From Muricea muricata (lineage: Eukaryota > Cnidaria > Anthozoa > Malacalcyonacea > Plexauridae): 64,000 bases of DNA. The notes under the pieces are model-generated. The model saw nothing but the letters and a program-made list of their open reading frames with translations, was not told where the DNA came from and searched no databases. The position numbers and the translations under genes are program-made. Positions 24,601 through 32,706 of this stretch are shown here, one piece after another; within the stretch, counting starts at the first letter, position 1, and each line of letters opens with the position of its first letter. Location: NCBI GenBank assembly GCA_963855995.1, contig OY979716.1, positions 29,586,421 through 29,650,420 of the forward strand, given 5' to 3'.

Positions 24601-26171
24601 TACGCAAACCGACGAACGTCAGGCACATTAGCCGGTGGATGCATGGTAATTGATGTGGTTAATCACTCATGTTACGCACACGAATGTTCCGTTTTTTTAT
24701 CCCAGTCCCAGATTCGCAATTAGATCAGAGGCGGTACATTCGTAACCCACAACACTAAGGGTTAACCTTCATGCGAGCAAAGCAAAATTAAGGTGCGAGA
24801 TTAAGGATTAAATTTTTGTGTAGCTGCGAGTGAGTACAAGTTTTCCAACCTGGTGTGCATACATTTTTGACCCTCTGCCTCCCTGACTATAATCATTGCT
24901 GTTGCTTACCTGGATGTCCTTCATGTATTAACAGGTGCTACCATAGGTGCTACTATGTATATCACATTGTGCTATAATCAAACAATCAGACAGAATATTT
25001 ACCTTCTGCATTCCTTGCTTGTTCTAAAAAAGGATGGTGAACACATTAAAAATCTAGTGGGAGGTGTACATATGCAACAATCTATATAATCATGCTGTAT
25101 TTGCACAGTGACATAATTAACACTTATTGACTGAGACCGAGGGAAACAGTATGTTTTGTGGACCAGAGACTGTCGATGTTTCCCGAGGCGAAGCCGAGGG
25201 AAACATCGACAGTCGAGGGTCCACAAAACATACTGCTTTCCCGAGGTCTCAGTCAATAAGTATTTTATTATATACTGAATGTCAAAAGAGAAGAAAAGTA
25301 CCACAAATTATCAAACATGTATAAAAAGGATTACCTTTTACCTGACATGGCTCCGTGAGGCTCCGTGAGGCTCTGTGGATTTGTTATTTACCGGTGAATA
25401 AAAGTAATGTCCACCGCTTAGCTACGTTGCCAGGGAGACAGTAGAATTTCTCCACTATCACGTGATACGTTCTTAACCAATAAGAAACAGGAATAAATGA
25501 ACTTTGACATTCAGTATATAATAATATTTAATCACCTCTCTCTTCAGGTTGATGTTCTACAAAGGGGAAGAAAAAAAGGCAGATATCAACAGACCTATGT
25601 GGTCCAGCAGGAATTGGGAATATTGAACTGAATTTTCCAAGACCTCATGCATTATGAACTAGAAAATTAAGTAATCATCTACAAGACAGTATTTAATTAG
25701 AATGACTCATACCATTGTCTTCTCTGTGATTCACTAAAATGAGAGAAATTTAATTAGTTTAATAATGACAATTATCAAAATGAATTTGAAAAAAAATAGA
25801 TTTAAGGTAAACTTACATTCATTTAAGATGCCTTGCAAATCTACAGGATAAGTGAAAAGTATTTAAAAATGATGCAGAACACAAAGCAAATTATTATAGC
25901 TAAATTGCTGCTGAGCAATATTTGACCAAGATAGCGCTTGCATGTTATTCACTATTAAGTCAGTAAACATGTACATAAAAGTTATCTTGTCAGAATCCAT
26001 CTAAAATTACCTTCCGGAAAGTCACATTTCATTTTTAAGATTTGACTTAACATATGATTGTATTTTCTGCTTAAGATCGCTTTCCATACCTTTGTGTGAC
26101 AGTATTATATAAAATTATATAGCTCATCTAATTACCTTTGTCTTCCACAAACATGGGTTCATGCTGCATGT
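9598..26171 (-). CDS. Predicted micro-exon gene (chain of symmetric exons of 21-54 nt)
   Basis: Ten exon candidates on the minus strand each have an AG acceptor, mostly with a pyrimidine tract, and nine have a GT donor. From 5' to 3' they are 26,136-26,171 (36 nt), 25,817-25,840 (24), 25,713-25,733 (21), 25,536-25,556 (21), 25,003-25,023 (21), 18,367-18,390 (24), 10,395-10,418 (24), 10,141-10,164 (24), 9,989-10,018 (30) and 9,598-9,651 (54). Every length is a multiple of three, and every exon is open when its first two bases finish a codon and its last base starts the next. Peptides include MQHEPMFVEDK, NHREDN, HQPEER, QARNAE, VGNAGER, APGNTKR, DTAKRGL and TEAAGNREK. An ATG lies in phase in the first exon. 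Most other exon-like windows seen (10-28 nt) do not fit the phase and were not included; a few that do are listed in findings. Transcript evidence is needed to accept this gene; the function is unknown. Confidence 0.5.
9780..10500. repeat. Tandem intron-exon units carrying the 9.9-10.4 kb micro-exons
   Basis: Motifs such as ATCAAAGCAATAAAAAGAATGGATG, ACTACTACAGTTTAATAT and TGTACATCAATTGTCTGCTATAAC recur in the same order before and after successive donors at 9,988, 10,140 and 10,394. They recur again at 18,200-18,540 and, past the inserted element, at 24,888-24,910. The units are diverged and about 150-400 bases long. This suggests the micro-exons spread by duplication of whole intron-exon units. 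Confidence 0.6.
11030..11180. repeat. Dispersed repeat-like segment
   Basis: The reverse complement contains GACCCCGTTCACACGAGTCC and CACTTGCCAGCCACAAATGG, sequence I associate with abundant cnidarian interspersed repeats. Its minus-strand ORF is not considered a gene. Confidence 0.35.
11701..13823 (+). CDS. BEN-domain protein
   Basis: Three exons are visible. Exon 11,701-11,834 begins after ttttttttaag and encodes SRVEIRYEKELYEAQVLKL, like the SH3/Tudor-like module before cnidarian BEN domains. Exon about 11,978-12,206 encodes an acidic then Lys-rich, NLS-like stretch (ENIPPAKKQKVVKTK). Exon 12,855-13,823 encodes MQTDVATQTD repeats, a CNCQEKVLENLEIIKRM helix, a Ser/Thr/Pro-rich linker and a C-terminal BEN domain (AKNLVFELFERQELLGKN, CDPRMDIVRENTF, AVCRKAIDTALRKMKQ). 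BEN domains bind DNA or chromatin proteins, so nuclear action is likely. The second acceptor is uncertain: the stronger tag at 11,959 would shift the frame, while tattaag at 11,977 keeps it. No start-codon exon was found. The gene lies inside the long intron of the predicted micro-exon gene, on the opposite strand. Confidence 0.75.
13864..13869 (+). terminator. AATAAA polyadenylation signal of the BEN gene
   Basis: Canonical AATAAA 41 bases after the TAA stop at 13,821-13,823. Confidence 0.6.
13900..15780. other. Non-coding stretch with G/C homopolymers and TCAAAACAT motifs
   Basis: No gene is supported. Runs of C (about 14,200) and G (about 14,270) interrupt AT-rich sequence. Between 15,283 and 15,752, CCAGTCAAAGCATCC, GGTCAAAACATG and inverted copies such as GATGTTTTGACTGG recur, possibly bounding a small degenerate element. 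Confidence 0.4.
15837..17271 (-). CDS. Tc1/mariner-type DD34E transposase with introns
   Basis: Three exons join in phase 0: 16,709-17,271, 16,223-16,465 and 15,837-16,043. The N-terminal helix-turn-helix region (NSIVNIVKILEEDG, RYKRTGSIDEAQRSGRK) is followed by the catalytic residues: D in IFTDETS, D in FWQDNDPKHTS and E in DLNPIENMW. There are 34 residues between the last two, the Tc1 spacing. The joins rebuild conserved blocks exactly (PLK|VHVWAG and ESP|DLNPIEN), which supports the introns. About 256 codons are open and only the first few residues, on an unseen upstream exon, are missing. Typical Tc1 transposases lack introns and have obvious terminal repeats. None was found here, so this may be a domesticated gene or a copy that gained introns. 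Confidence 0.75.
17985..18175. repeat. GC-rich segment of GACGCA-type short repeats
   Basis: Variants of GGACGCAAAA, AGACGCAA and GGACGCA recur about a dozen times in a CpG-rich block inside otherwise AT-rich sequence, and GGCGCCCGCAGACGCAA occurs twice. ORFs run through it in several frames because of the composition. It ends at the start of a micro-exon repeat unit. Confidence 0.7.
18367..18390 (-). CDS. Isolated micro-exon with non-canonical donor
   Basis: A 24-nt exon (acceptor gataaaag) reads VGNAGER in the common phase. Its donor is ataagt instead of gtaagt, so it may be silenced. It lies on a repeat unit like those at 9.9-10.4 kb, beside the insertion point of the 18.5-kb element. Confidence 0.4.
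21495..21697. mobile_element. hAT-type MITE, 203 bp
   Basis: The termini CAGTGGCGGATC and GATCCGCCACTG are inverted. The 8-bp duplication GTTCTGGG is exact on both sides (21,487-21,494 and 21,698-21,705). There is no coding capacity. The body reads TCAAAATAAATTA/TAATTTATTTTGA near the two ends. It is inserted in the 5' part of the 20,891-24,852 element, so it is younger than that element. Confidence 0.92.
21948..22016 (+). repeat. Degenerate TTAGGG/TTAGGA-like repeats
   Basis: GGTTAGGATTAGGGTAATATTAGGATTAGG-like units with variants, resembling an interstitial telomere-type array or a simple satellite. Confidence 0.6.
22126..24487 (+). pseudogene. Transposase of the nested hAT-like element
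   Basis: Exon 1 (22,126-22,258) starts MSSRKCKLSMSSDEDND and joins exon 2 (from 22,326) in phase as NPST|VSILFGFLVPWW. A BED-like finger follows (CKECLLNN, then H-x5-H in ERHRKSKQH). Next come a Lys/Arg stretch (RKPKKRPP), a region with IRCEVCFKAS and VLRAHLLG, and the core blocks FFGVLDKGTVN, YIVFMYNGIRRAYPVGAPL, TSADGPYQAHEFGF and VIWDATHLLNLAATDIKEG. The last resembles the hAT C-x-AH-x-LNL region. The frame is interrupted by two in-frame stops (near 22,968 and 23,792) but otherwise stays open to 24,487. I know relatives in cnidarian and sponge predictions only. A hAT relationship is likely but not certain. Confidence 0.65.
24527..24561. terminator. Perfect hairpin with AATAAA after the transposase stop
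   Basis: TAAAGAAGCTGTGTTCA and its exact reverse complement flank one base, 40 bases past the stop codon. AATAAA (24,525-24,530) overlaps the first arm. It could serve 3'-end formation or be a subterminal structure. Confidence 0.55.
25003..26171 (-). CDS. 5' cluster of five micro-exons
   Basis: Five exons of 36, 24, 21, 21 and 21 nt lie within 1.2 kb, separated by introns of about 95-510 bases. Acceptors include ccttttttag, cccctttgtag, ctcattttag, tatcctgtag and aactttgacag. Donors are gtaaat, gtgatt, gtatga, gtaagt and gtaatt. Joined in order they stay open. Skipping 25,713-25,733 would place T next to AA and create a stop, whereas most other skips stay in frame. A further in-phase ATG segment (MKCDFPE, 26,011-26,032, donor gtaatt) could be an alternative first exon. 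Confidence 0.5.
25122..25261. repeat. 140-bp hairpin repeat
   Basis: ACTTATTGACTGAGACCGAG at the left pairs with the reverse of GGTCTCAGTCAATAAGT at the right. Pairing continues through GGGAAACAGTATGTTTTGTGG, GACTGTCGATGTTTCCC and a short GAGGCGAAGCC centre. It lies in an intron of the predicted micro-exon gene. Confidence 0.85.
25264..25526. repeat. Short inverted-repeat element (MITE-like) adjoining the hairpin
   Basis: TTATTATATACTGAATGTCAAA at the left and TTTGACATTCAGTATATAATAA at the right are inverted; about 215 bp lie between. No coding. GTGAGGCTCCGTGAGGCTCTGTG forms short direct repeats inside. Confidence 0.7.
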
Positions 26172-27029
26172 CTGTCAAAGTTAAAAGAGTTTTTCATACA
26201 TTAAAATTAGCTATACAAAAAATATGTAAAACTATATGATACCTAGTATGTGAGTATGCTGGACGGGTAGTGTAAAGACTATTAAAAAGTGAATTTTTCA
26301 CCAAATTTTCTAGTCAATAAAATACTTAACTCATGTGGTCGCTCTTGTGACACTGAAACAAGAATGTGCAATGCTTATTAACAAATATTCACAAGAGTTC
26401 CTAGTATATATTTTAATAGTTGTTGTCACGACATTGTGCATGGTTTTTAAGTACATAAACAAATACTGGCAGACAGTTTCAAGAAAATCATTTCAACTTA
26501 CTTCTCTGGCCTTTTTCCTATTCTACAGGTAGAAATGCAAAGCATACGGGTGAAATACTGTACAAAAAATAAATAGCTCAAATTTGTATATGTTGAACAA
26601 TGCCAAATAGGTTTCCTGCTACGAAATACTCAGGTTTTAAAATTCGCTGTTCAAGCAAAAACAAAGTTACGTACCATATTTTTTCAAGTTTGTGGTTTGC
26701 CTAGAATCAAAGCAAAGAAAAAAGGAGGAGTTAAACGATTTTAATATTACTTACGTCCCAAATTACGCAAAATACATGAAACTAATATAATTTTCATCTA
26801 GAAATTCCAATTGCTGACTTGCTGTTGAGCAAATAGTAATAAAACAACACAGAATTTAGTGTTTAAACTGTAAAAACTTTGTTAAAGACTTGAAGTACTT
26901 ACCTTTGCCAAGCTTTAAATTGAAAAGCAGTCAAATTTTCGCACGCTTTGTTTTTTTGTCAGTGAACTCAATATAACTGGAAGGTTACCTTCAGTTAAGC
27001 CGGTAATACTGGATTTGAAGCCAAATTTT

Positions 27030-28400
27030 GCGTTAATGTCTGGGGGTAATTTCACGTGAGTTCAGCTTCGCGACAGTCCTGCGTGCTAATTAAAAGGAGT
27101 GATGAATTACAAACTGGTATTTTTTTCAATATGAAAAGTTCTTTTTTGCCTGAAAGGAAGTCATATTCTGCGTTAATACCGAAATGATAAAGAGAAATCA
27201 AGTTTCATATCATGATAGTTGTAATGTGGAAACAGGAGCTCGAAAAGACCTCAGGTCAGTTCAGAATATTGTGATTATTTCAACAAAGTTTTTGTACTTC
27301 AGATATTTAAATATTTGCTTTTTGGGAAAGAATTTTTGCTGCAGTTGCTCGATCTTAGACTTAAACCAATAAAGTCTTTGGATTACCAGCCATGGATGTG
27401 CGAAAGAGTAAAAAGTTTTCGAAAACTCGTATCGAAAAGTCATGTAATATCTTTCGGAAAGTCGGAAAAAGAAATCGCGGTTTGTAAAATTTTGTATTAT
27501 TAAATAAGAGTTGTTAAAACTGTGCTTGTGTTGGTTTTTATTTATCTTTGTCTTACAGCACTTGAAATACGTATAAGCTACACTAACTAAAAGGGCACTT
27601 GAAATACGTATAAGCTACACTAACTAAAAGGAAAAAGAGCCAATAATCTTAAAATACCCGGACAAAAAACAAGAAAAACAATCCGAATTGCAAAATAACT
27701 TCTGCCACCGTGACGATCGCCACTCTTGGCTGTACGCTTTTGCGTAAAAATTACTTTTTATTTAAATGAATTTGGTCAAGAAGGTTAAGTTTGAAAGATA
27801 GTCATTTGACCATTATTTTGATTACATTTTGTTAAAACTTTAGAAGTGTTTCAGCCCATTTTCGACAGTTATCGGCTGGCTTTTGTACACATTCCTTAGA
27901 TGGCCACGCATGTTTTTTTCTGGTGGGGGCCTGGTGATGTTTGGCTTCAAATTTCCCGCCTCAGATAGCCTTCCAGTAATATTGAGTTCACTGTTTTTTG
28001 CACTGCCCCACTGACCTGAATATATATCTGGAGTGAAAACTTACATAAATGTATAAAAAATTATAGCTAGTATGACTGACTGAAAATTAACTGATTTAGA
28101 GCAGTTTCATTACTACGAAAATAAAATGTAATCTATATATATATATATATATGTGCCCTCCCGGTTATCACCATAATGTCTTTATGGCAACTCCTGAACT
28201 TGGGCACAGGATGTAGACATGTAGTACCCAGTATCATTCATATGCTCAAGAGCATGCAACACTGTTTTGCCCAACACTTTGGGTTTGAACAACCATGTTG
28301 GATTTTAACAACCATCATACCATCACTGATGCTTGAATAGCACCAACCTCGAAAACTGTTTACGTATAATCGTATCATGCATTTTTGCATTGGTCGATTT
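27030..28400. other. No supported gene
   Basis: AT-rich, with an AT microsatellite near 28,130-28,150. A 37-base direct duplication (27,559-27,595 and 27,596-27,631) repeats CACTTGAAATACGTATAAGC and the following bases. Confidence 0.5.
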
Positions 28401-28415
28401 TGCCAAATGGTGCTT

Positions 28416-30957
28416 TCAAATTGTCACGTAACTCTGACAACAACACTTGATCAGGCTAAAAATGTAATTGTTCACTGCTATAGAATCAAACATGTGTTGA
28501 TCTAAGGTACTAAATACCCTGCTTTCAACACACACAGGTAATACCGTCGTTGCAATCGCACTTGACAGTCCAGCGCTATGTGGTAGACCACCTTCGTTAG
28601 TGTTTAGCATTCCCATTATACACTTTTCTGTTTTCTGGCAAACTTTCAAGAGCCCAGGCGAGGGCAGTTTAAGGCCGTCGATGGTTTTCCATGTCACGAA
28701 TAAATCAGGAATGGCCTCCTTAGTCGTCGTCAATGCAGCGATGCATTGAATGCAGTGGATCTTCTTTTCCACCATCTTGACCACATACCCAGCAATGTAT
28801 GAGTTAGCCGTCTCTTTGAAATCAGATAGTTCGATAATGTTGAAAACATTGCAGTAATCGTGATCAACTGTCACTGGCTCTCTCAACACCAAGTCATATT
28901 GCTTTGCAAGTGCCACTTCTGAAATTCCAGTTGGCTCACAGTTGATTTCGCACTGGTCTCGAAGAATGCTCAAAATCTCTGTCATCTTGTGGACTGCAAT
29001 TTCCACGTCCTCCTTCGATGTTGTGTCTCATGAGCAACTGTTTGTAAGCCATCGTGAATTGACGAGATGTTGGATTATTATTCCAACCATCAGATGCTCT
29101 CACAGCTGAGAAAAATAATTCCAAGTGATCTTGGCTCATCTTGTACGTCAGAAGGTACTTCAACACTTGATTATCAACCTTCACGAGATCTTCTGCCAGT
29201 CCACACGCAGAATTGATGCACACGAGGAAACCAAGAAATCCTGTTTTCCTTCTCGAAGCGAGAATCGACTTGCCATCTGACGTTTTTAGATCTCGAATGT
29301 ACTGGCTAGCCTCGTCTAGAAACTTCTTCGTGAACGCATAGTTCGACTTTCTAATTGGTGCCTTGAAGTTTTTCGCTAGTGGATTTCTGGAATTCAGAAC
29401 ATCGAAAAGACGATCAAATTTACGGATAAACGCAACTGTTTTCCGACAGCCTTTAAATTGTGGCAATTTTAACTTACCTTCACAATACTCTAATGCATCT
29501 GCGACACTCGAACTAAGAGTTTGCACTGCCAGGTTTACCTTCATTTTCTGCGGCTTCCAATCAATATGAGCCGCACGAAGCTTATTCGCAAGATGCAAGC
29601 CTTCCAATTCTCGTAACTTATTCAGCTCTTCCATGAACTGCCATTTGATGGTGTTTCCACCCTTATCCTTTAAGACTTTACAGTCTGAAAAAGTGTTTCG
29701 AACCAGCTTTATCATATGGCAGGCATCAAGAAAAATGTATATCTTAGACTTTGGATCAAATGGATGCACAAAGTACGACTGTAAATTATCAGATGACAAC
29801 TGCACTCCAAGTGCTGTTAGCATTGACTGGTGAGATGAGGGACCATCGCAGGTAAACGATACCACCTTCACCCCTACATCGTGCAACTTGGTTATGCATT
29901 CTTTAGTCAGGTTTGCCTTCTCCTCTCCGGTTAGCCCCTTTATAAAGAAATATCCACATGGCACTTTCCAACTCGAATTTACCGAGACTGCCATAAACAC
30001 AAGGGCATCCGTTGCTTCGGGAAGCGAGTCATCATTGATGTCTGTACCAAGGTCAACATAACCATGGAAACGCTTGCCATCCCACTCAATATGCTTGCGT
30101 ATAGACATTTCATCAAGCATCAGTGCGCAAACAACTTCTTGGCCATCTCTCTTGGCTGCCAAAACTGTAGCTTTCATGGCTGTCATCGCATCTTGGGTGA
30201 AACCAGGTTTTCCATTCACTGACCTGTTACATGACCGAATCACGGACGCGCATGGCAGCCCTAAGTTAAAACTTTTCCTAATACAATTATACGCCTTAGC
30301 ATAATAACACTTCAGCGTCAGGGCAAATGATCTCAGTTCAGGTGGATACGCACCTGAATTTTTTTTTTCCTTCTGTGTCATTAACCTCTTCATAAGCTCC
30401 AAAGGCACCCCTGAAAAAGTACTTTCTAGAATGGTCGCACAATCACTATTAATAAGCTGTTCTTCTTTTAACTTACCACATCAGCTAGAGTGCCAACCTT
30501 TTTTTTCCACCTTCTTGTTTTCGTCTGAGATGATTTCAGTTTCTTTTTTTGACTTTCAAGTTTATCACTAAGATCATCTACTTGTCTTTTTTTTTAATCT
30601 ACGAGGAGACTTCATATCGTATAGGTGGTCACATGCAGATTTATCAATTGTAATATCTTCTCTTTTAGATGGCGAGCTTACCTCATTGAAACTGTACTCG
30701 TCGTTAGTATCCACGTCTTTAGAGCTCTTTCTTTTTTCCTGGTACACCTACCTCCACCTCGCTGACAACTTCTTCAATGACCACCTCTATACCGAAATTG
30801 TCTTCACTCTGTTCAATAACCTGCAAAAATAATTCTTCACTACATACCTTTTCTCCAGTTGCAATTACTGGTTGACTTAACTGTTTCTTGTCCATGGTAT
30901 CCTCACCCATGGCTTTCTCAGTACAAACTACCGTTGCCTTTTCATCCATTACTACCT
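28416..30957 (-). pseudogene. P-element-type transposase (THAP9-like) catalytic part
   Basis: Recognisable blocks, N to C, are ALMLDEMSIRKHIEWD, YVDLGTDIND, VSFTCDGPSSHQSML, FLDACHMIKLVRNTFSD, TLSSSVADALEYC, KTGFLGFLVCINSA and YKMSQDHLELFFSAVR followed by GWNNNPT. These are characteristic of P transposases, where Asp/Glu residues in these blocks form the catalytic centre. The C-terminal part (28,416-29,006) with YIAGYVVKMVEKKIHC and CIQCIAAL overlaps the main frame in another frame, so one frameshift lies near 28,940-29,010. Upstream, the acidic exon (acceptor at 30,958, MDEKATVVCTEKAMG) changes frame near 30,720, 30,590 and 30,470, mostly at A/T runs. Not functional as assembled. Confidence 0.85.
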
Positions 30958-30959
30958 GA

Positions 30960-32500
30960 GTGTATAAGGTAATTTATGCCTTAGCAGTAGAATAAAGATA
31001 CTGCATTAAAATAGAATTTTCAGAACAAAGGTGGAGAATGCTTTAGGATGTCATTTTCATGAAGTGCTATCAAGGTAATGGCATCAAATTTGAGACATGC
31101 AGTTAAATGAATTCGAATACTAACCACTTTAAAAAGAGCAAATTGATTTAAAATGTAGGAAAAAGAAGCAACTGATTTATTTTGACCCATCAGTTAGTAT
31201 TAATTAATTAATTATTAATTGAAGATACATGAGCCCAAATATAATCCAGAACATAATTAATGTTACTGACAGTAAAAACCCTGGATAAAAGATGCAGTGG
31301 GTTAAGGACCACCAGCCTAAAATTTGGGCAATTAGTACCCAAGTTCTATTCTTCCTAAGTGAGAGAGAAGCCTGAACTCAAAATTAAATGGCACTTTTAT
31401 GCAGGATTTTGCTGTAAATGGGAATTGGACAATTTTCTGCAGATGAATTTAAAGTTTTCAATAATTGAACAGGTACATCGGGGCTAAAATAACAGCTAAG
31501 TGATAAAAATTTAATGGTCAGTTTTCTTTTGAAGTGGATAGTGAAAAGTTTTTACATTTAATATTGCAATATTTATATATTTTTGTAGGTTAAAAGCCTC
31601 TAATTAAAACATCTGAGGTTCAAAGTTCTTTCATAACATATTCAAGGATCACTTTTTTTGTTATTTTTGACAGTATCCAATCAATTAGACCAAACCTACT
31701 CAATTTTAATTTACAGCAGACTTAAATATGTAATTGTCTGACTGTATATATACACTAATGTATTATTGTTATAACGTAACAGTGTATATTAATATAATTA
31801 TTATTTCCTACTAGTTAATTATTACTGTCAATTTATTAAATCATGCCAACTACTATACTCAACTAATTGTCTATTGTCTTTCAATTGGTAAATAAACAAA
31901 TAAATTATAATTTTTGAGCCTATAAACACATGCACAAATCAGCAATATTAATTGGCAATTTTCCACATTTGTGAATGTGATCATGGTTCAGAATGAAAGA
32001 AAATATATTTTGAGGATTTGAAATTTTAACCTTTTTTGGAAGAACAAGTCCTAGCACTAACACATTTTCAGTTAATCTGCATGATCAATATCTTCCCTTT
32101 TGGTTAGAAGCCCCTTTGATTAAATCAAACTCTCATATTTTATTATAATATATATTACCATGTATCACCACAAATTTTAAAATACCCTGTATAGCAGCAA
32201 CCTAGCAACATTAGGCATCACATGTATAAGTTTATATTTTACTCTAACTCAATGATTTTTGGCACTTCATGACAATTTGGTATTAGCACCATGCAGTGAA
32301 TGTTTTGTTAAGTTCCCTGAGCAGCACAAGTCAGTCAGTCATTTATTTTTTAACAAAGACCACCTTGGGTCCATTTTTTTTTTTGGCAGGTGAATGAATG
32401 CCTTAGCAAGTGTCTTGTGTATTTAACATTGAATATTTAATGAAACTAAAAAAAGCAGAAGGTATCATTGAAGTATTTGGCTGCTTTGTGAAATATGAAG
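30960..32500. other. Intron-like AT-rich stretch
   Basis: No ORF or repeat structure of note; probably intron of the P element. Confidence 0.5.
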
Positions 32501-32508
32501 GTACAAAC

Positions 32509-32706
32509 CTGAGAAGTTTGAAATATTGTAGGGACACCACCAGGCAACAGCATCATTCTTTTTCCAGCCTGTTCCAGCATTTCCTTAGCGAAATGATCCG
32601 AACATAGACGGCTACTTTTTCCAGGAACAAACCCAACTGGAGCATTTTTTTAACATTTTCCACCCATTTTGAATGCAACTCAGGGCTATTCTGTGCATCA
32701 GGAAAG
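32509..32706 (-). pseudogene. THAP zinc-finger exon of the P element
   Basis: After acceptor catttacag the exon reads FPDAQNSPELHSKWVENVKK. Then, in a second frame, PVGFVPGKSSRLCSDHFAKE and LPGGVPTIFQTSQ run up to a gtttgt donor. FP, W, C-x2-HF and VPTIF are the THAP signature. The frame change falls in a run of seven A/T pairs near 32,645. The first Cys pair of the C2CH finger should be on an earlier exon, which I did not find. Confidence 0.75.

Larger units (their letters stand above)
20891..24852 (+). mobile_element. hAT-like DNA transposon with 10-bp target duplication
   Basis: Ends CAGGTTGGAAAACTTGT at 20,891 and ACAAGTTTTCCAACCTG ending at 24,852 are inverted. GTGTGCATAC is repeated exactly at 20,881-20,890 and 24,853-24,862. 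Removing the element restores the right arm of the host long-TIR element. Near the left end a GCTGCGAGAGTATGAAATTGATCA unit is tandemly duplicated. It carries the gene at 22,126-24,487 and a MITE. Confidence 0.85.
18549..24887. mobile_element. Long-TIR element (TIR GTCAGGGAGGCAGAGG), probably non-autonomous, TA-flanked
   Basis: The left end GTCAGGGAGGCAGAGGGAA and right end CCCTCTGCCTCCCTGAC are inverted and each is flanked by TA. The arms are about 530 bp: 18,549-19,080 matches the reverse complement of 20,380-20,880 plus 24,863-24,887. The right arm is interrupted by the nested element at 20,891-24,852. Without it the element is about 2.4 kb. No transposase is visible in its 1.3-kb core, which holds C runs and a repeated CATCACCACGGCAGA-like motif. 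A third terminus of the family lies at 61,864. The superfamily is not established; a TA duplication would suit Tc1/mariner-like mobilisation. Confidence 0.75.
28416..32706 (-). mobile_element. P-element / THAP9-like DNA transposon, degenerate
   Basis: In order on the minus strand lie a THAP-domain exon (32,509-32,706), an acidic exon with basic tail (about 30,480-30,957), and the P-type catalytic region (30,408-28,416). This is the domain order of THAP9 and P transposases. Terminal repeats were not identified, so the outer limits are those of recognisable coding sequence. About 1.5 kb of intron-like AT-rich DNA separates the THAP exon from the next. Confidence 0.8.

Noticed and set aside
18549-24887. 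A Polinton-like element, suggested by the length and long TIRs
   Set aside because: Without the nested hAT-like element it is only about 2.4 kb, and no polymerase, integrase or capsid genes are present.
24905-24935. Possible micro-exon after the gtaagc donor at 24,907
   Set aside because: The donor fits the repeat-unit pattern, but the only in-phase exon would be 9 nt with a poor acceptor; longer versions contain a stop.
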